Below, piece after piece: positions 9,901 through 10,880 of a stretch of 10,880 nt of DNA. Origin of the DNA: Podila epigama (taxonomy: Eukaryota; Mortierellomycota; Mortierellomycetes; Mortierellales; Mortierellaceae); assembly GCA_015679605.1 (NCBI GenBank), contig JAAAVE010000908.1:1250-12129 (forward strand). The letters run 5' to 3'. Under the pieces are notes generated by a model, which saw only the letters and a program-made list of their open reading frames with translations, ran no database searches and had not been told where the DNA came from. Numbering within the stretch: position 1 is the first letter of the stretch; the number at the start of each line of letters is the position of its first letter. The position numbers were made by a program, and so were the translations under genes.

Positions 9901-10726
9901 CGCCAATGTCAAGACAGGTAATGAAGAGGGCCAAGATAATTTTCAGAGTAATTCTCCTTTTTGATCTGTTGAGGAATTATATATACTAACAACGATTTGT
10001 ATGCTTTTTTTGCGGGATCATCCCTTATTTAGATGTCATCGTATTGGACAGACTCGCGAGGTTCATATCTATCGCTTTGTGAGCGAGTTCACAATTGAGG
10101 AGAACATGCTCAAAAAGGCGAATCATAAGCGAATGCTTGACAATGTTGTTATTCAAGAGGGAGGTTTTACGACCGACTTTTTCCAAAAGATGGATTGGCG
10201 CGACATGTTGGGCGAAGCAGAACTGGCCAAGATTGGAGACCTTGGGCCAAGAAAGGCGAATGGTGAACCGACGGATCTGTCGACAATGCGCGGGGTTGAT
10301 TTGGAGCAAGCGTTGGCTGCTGCAGAAGATGAGAGCGATGCTGCCGCGTTGCGAAATGCACAGCATGAGCTTGAGGATGTTGATGCGGTAGACTTCCCTG
10401 AGGCGAGAGCTAGTGCTGGACCATCCGGCGAAGCGAATGGAGAAGCACTGACCATAGCGCCTCGACGACCGCAAACAGTAACGGTCGGAGGAACAGCAGC
10501 AGGAGTGCGTGGAGGAGGGATGTCAATTGTCAATGACAATGGTGGTCTTCATCCTGTGCATCAACAGTGGGTCGTAAGAGAGGAAGGAGACGAGACCATT
10601 ATCGAGGTTGGACACGTGGATGAGTATATGTTGAGGTGTTCTGAACGCGAGTATGGAGAGTATGTTGGATTTGGTGGGCTGCCCGAGCCTCCCATGAAGG
10701 ATGACGACTCTGAGGAAGAAGAGTGA
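3917..10726 (+). CDS. SWR1: Swr1, Snf2-family ATPase of the SWR1 H2A.Z-exchange complex
   Basis: ATP-driven nuclear remodeller that replaces H2A with H2A.Z. Exons: 3917 to about 4480 (border unresolved), on to 5522, then 5635-6288, 6397-9917 and 10033-10726. The three certain introns are GTAAGT, GTAAGA and GTAATG types; the last holds TACTAAC at 9984. Length is about 2,110-2,160 residues, longer than yeast Swr1 (1,514). In order: Ser/Thr-rich N-terminus with four AT-hooks (4271-5075); a charged helix (about 5360-5455); the HSA domain (about 6049-6480, across intron 6289-6396), which docks actin and Arp4; an acidic stretch with IPIEELLKQYGY (6826-6861), resembling the H2A.Z-binding region; a basic KRRR cluster (about 7272); ATPase lobe 1 with DEMGLGKT (8008-8031), DEAH (8317-8328) and LLLTGTPLQNN (8392-8424); an insertion after CNHPDLFE (8821-8844) to about 9590, typical of the INO80/SWR1 class and the Rvb1/Rvb2 site; lobe 2 with STRSGGVGINLTGAD (from about 9814) and QCQDR-CHRIGQTR, split by the last intron; and a C-tail with IQEGGFTTDFF and GHVDEYMLR. 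The C-terminus is complete. Confidence 0.94.
4417..4816 (+). other. Reading-frame change inside SWR1: unannotated intron or indel
   Basis: The frame from the ATG at 3917 stays open to 4816, but its product loses sense after about 4480. The frame that carries the later AT-hooks is open from 4431 and looks genuine by about 4490. The join needs removal of a length equal to 1 modulo 3. Candidate introns are GTTAGT at 4478 to the AG ending at 4607 (130 bases), or GTCACC at 4417 to the CACAG ending at 4471 (55 bases, with a branch-like CTCAAC at 4456). Neither is compelling. A one-base insertion in the assembly, or a real frameshift, is equally possible. Confidence 0.75.
4734..4760 (+). repeat. CCN triplet run encoding nine prolines
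   Basis: A mostly CCA triplet tract in the Swr1 N-terminus encodes nine consecutive prolines between AT-hooks two and three. A similar CCA/CCT tract at 238-267 encodes the proline run of the dehydrogenase. Both are low-complexity and length-variable by nature. Confidence 0.85.
4794..4913 (+). repeat. Four tandem 30-base in-frame repeats
   Basis: Units at 4794-4823, 4824-4853, 4854-4883 and 4884-4913 each encode ten residues of the pattern P-R-x-x-L-x-x-N-x-x, for example PRAPLAANPR and PRKPLAVNPP. Each unit begins CCTCG and has CTGG at the same offset. The array starts within the third AT-hook (its final Pro-Arg) and extends it as a basic, proline-rich spacer. No spacers separate the units. 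Confidence 0.85.
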
Positions 10727-10880
10727 GGAGGCCGTCAATTTTCTTTTTTTCCATCTTATTTTTTTTTTCTTCTTTTGATATATTCCTGTAAAATTAGTAA
10801 TCGTTTTCAATTTCTTTTTCTTTTCTATTTTTTTTTCTTTCTTTCTTTTTCTTTTTCTTTTTTATTTTTTTTTTTTTCAT
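10727..10880 (+). other. 3' flank of SWR1, pyrimidine-rich
   Basis: After the TGA the sequence is T-rich. From about 10808 to 10877 it is almost pure C/T, ending in about 14 Ts and then CAT at the window edge. No AATAAA is seen; GTAAAATTAGTAA at about 10788 is the only A-rich element that might guide 3' processing. The long C/T tract could belong to a neighbouring promoter. Confidence 0.4.

Noticed and set aside
1-10880. Terminal A run at the start and T run at the end as inverted repeats or a retroposed element
   Set aside because: The two runs are simple homopolymers at arbitrary window edges, flank three intron-containing genes, and there is no target-site duplication or transposase.

Overview
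The window is a piece of eukaryotic, most probably fungal, nuclear DNA. It carries three intron-bearing protein genes, all on the + strand. Short introns (87-148 bases) with GTAAGT-type donors, CTAAC/CTAAT-like branch sites and AG acceptors, and a type II external NAD(P)H dehydrogenase with inserted EF-hands beside a Swr1 remodeller, point to a filamentous fungus. The overall style resembles an early-diverging Mucoromycota/Mortierella-like lineage, but that placement is impression, not proof. I see no prokaryotic operon, mobile element, tRNA, rRNA or CRISPR array.

Layout. 109-2884: a complete nine-exon gene for an external mitochondrial NAD(P)H:ubiquinone oxidoreductase with two EF-hand loops (642 residues when spliced). 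3105-3576: a two-exon small gene whose second exon is easily missed. Spliced, it encodes a 107-residue secreted protein with a signal peptide, an acidic pro-region and a C-terminal six-cysteine domain in the exact inhibitor-cystine-knot (knottin) spacing. 3917-10726: a large SWR1 gene for the Snf2-family ATPase that exchanges H2A.Z into nucleosomes. Its N-terminal extension carries four AT-hooks, a polyproline run and four 30-base tandem repeats. Between about 4417 and 4816 the reading frame changes, by an unannotated intron or by an indel.

Spacers are 220 bases (gene 1 to gene 2) and 340 bases (gene 2 to gene 3). They hold A/T- and pyrimidine-rich sequence and no further gene. Short upstream reading frames precede both large genes: one overlaps the dehydrogenase start, and one is a two-codon frame 7 bases before the SWR1 start.

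The two large genes are housekeeping (respiratory chain, chromatin) and have no obvious joint function with the knottin gene. The knottin gene is the accessory element and the most novel part of the window. Everything here is read by eye; exon borders rest on splice consensus, phase and motif continuity, not on transcript data.
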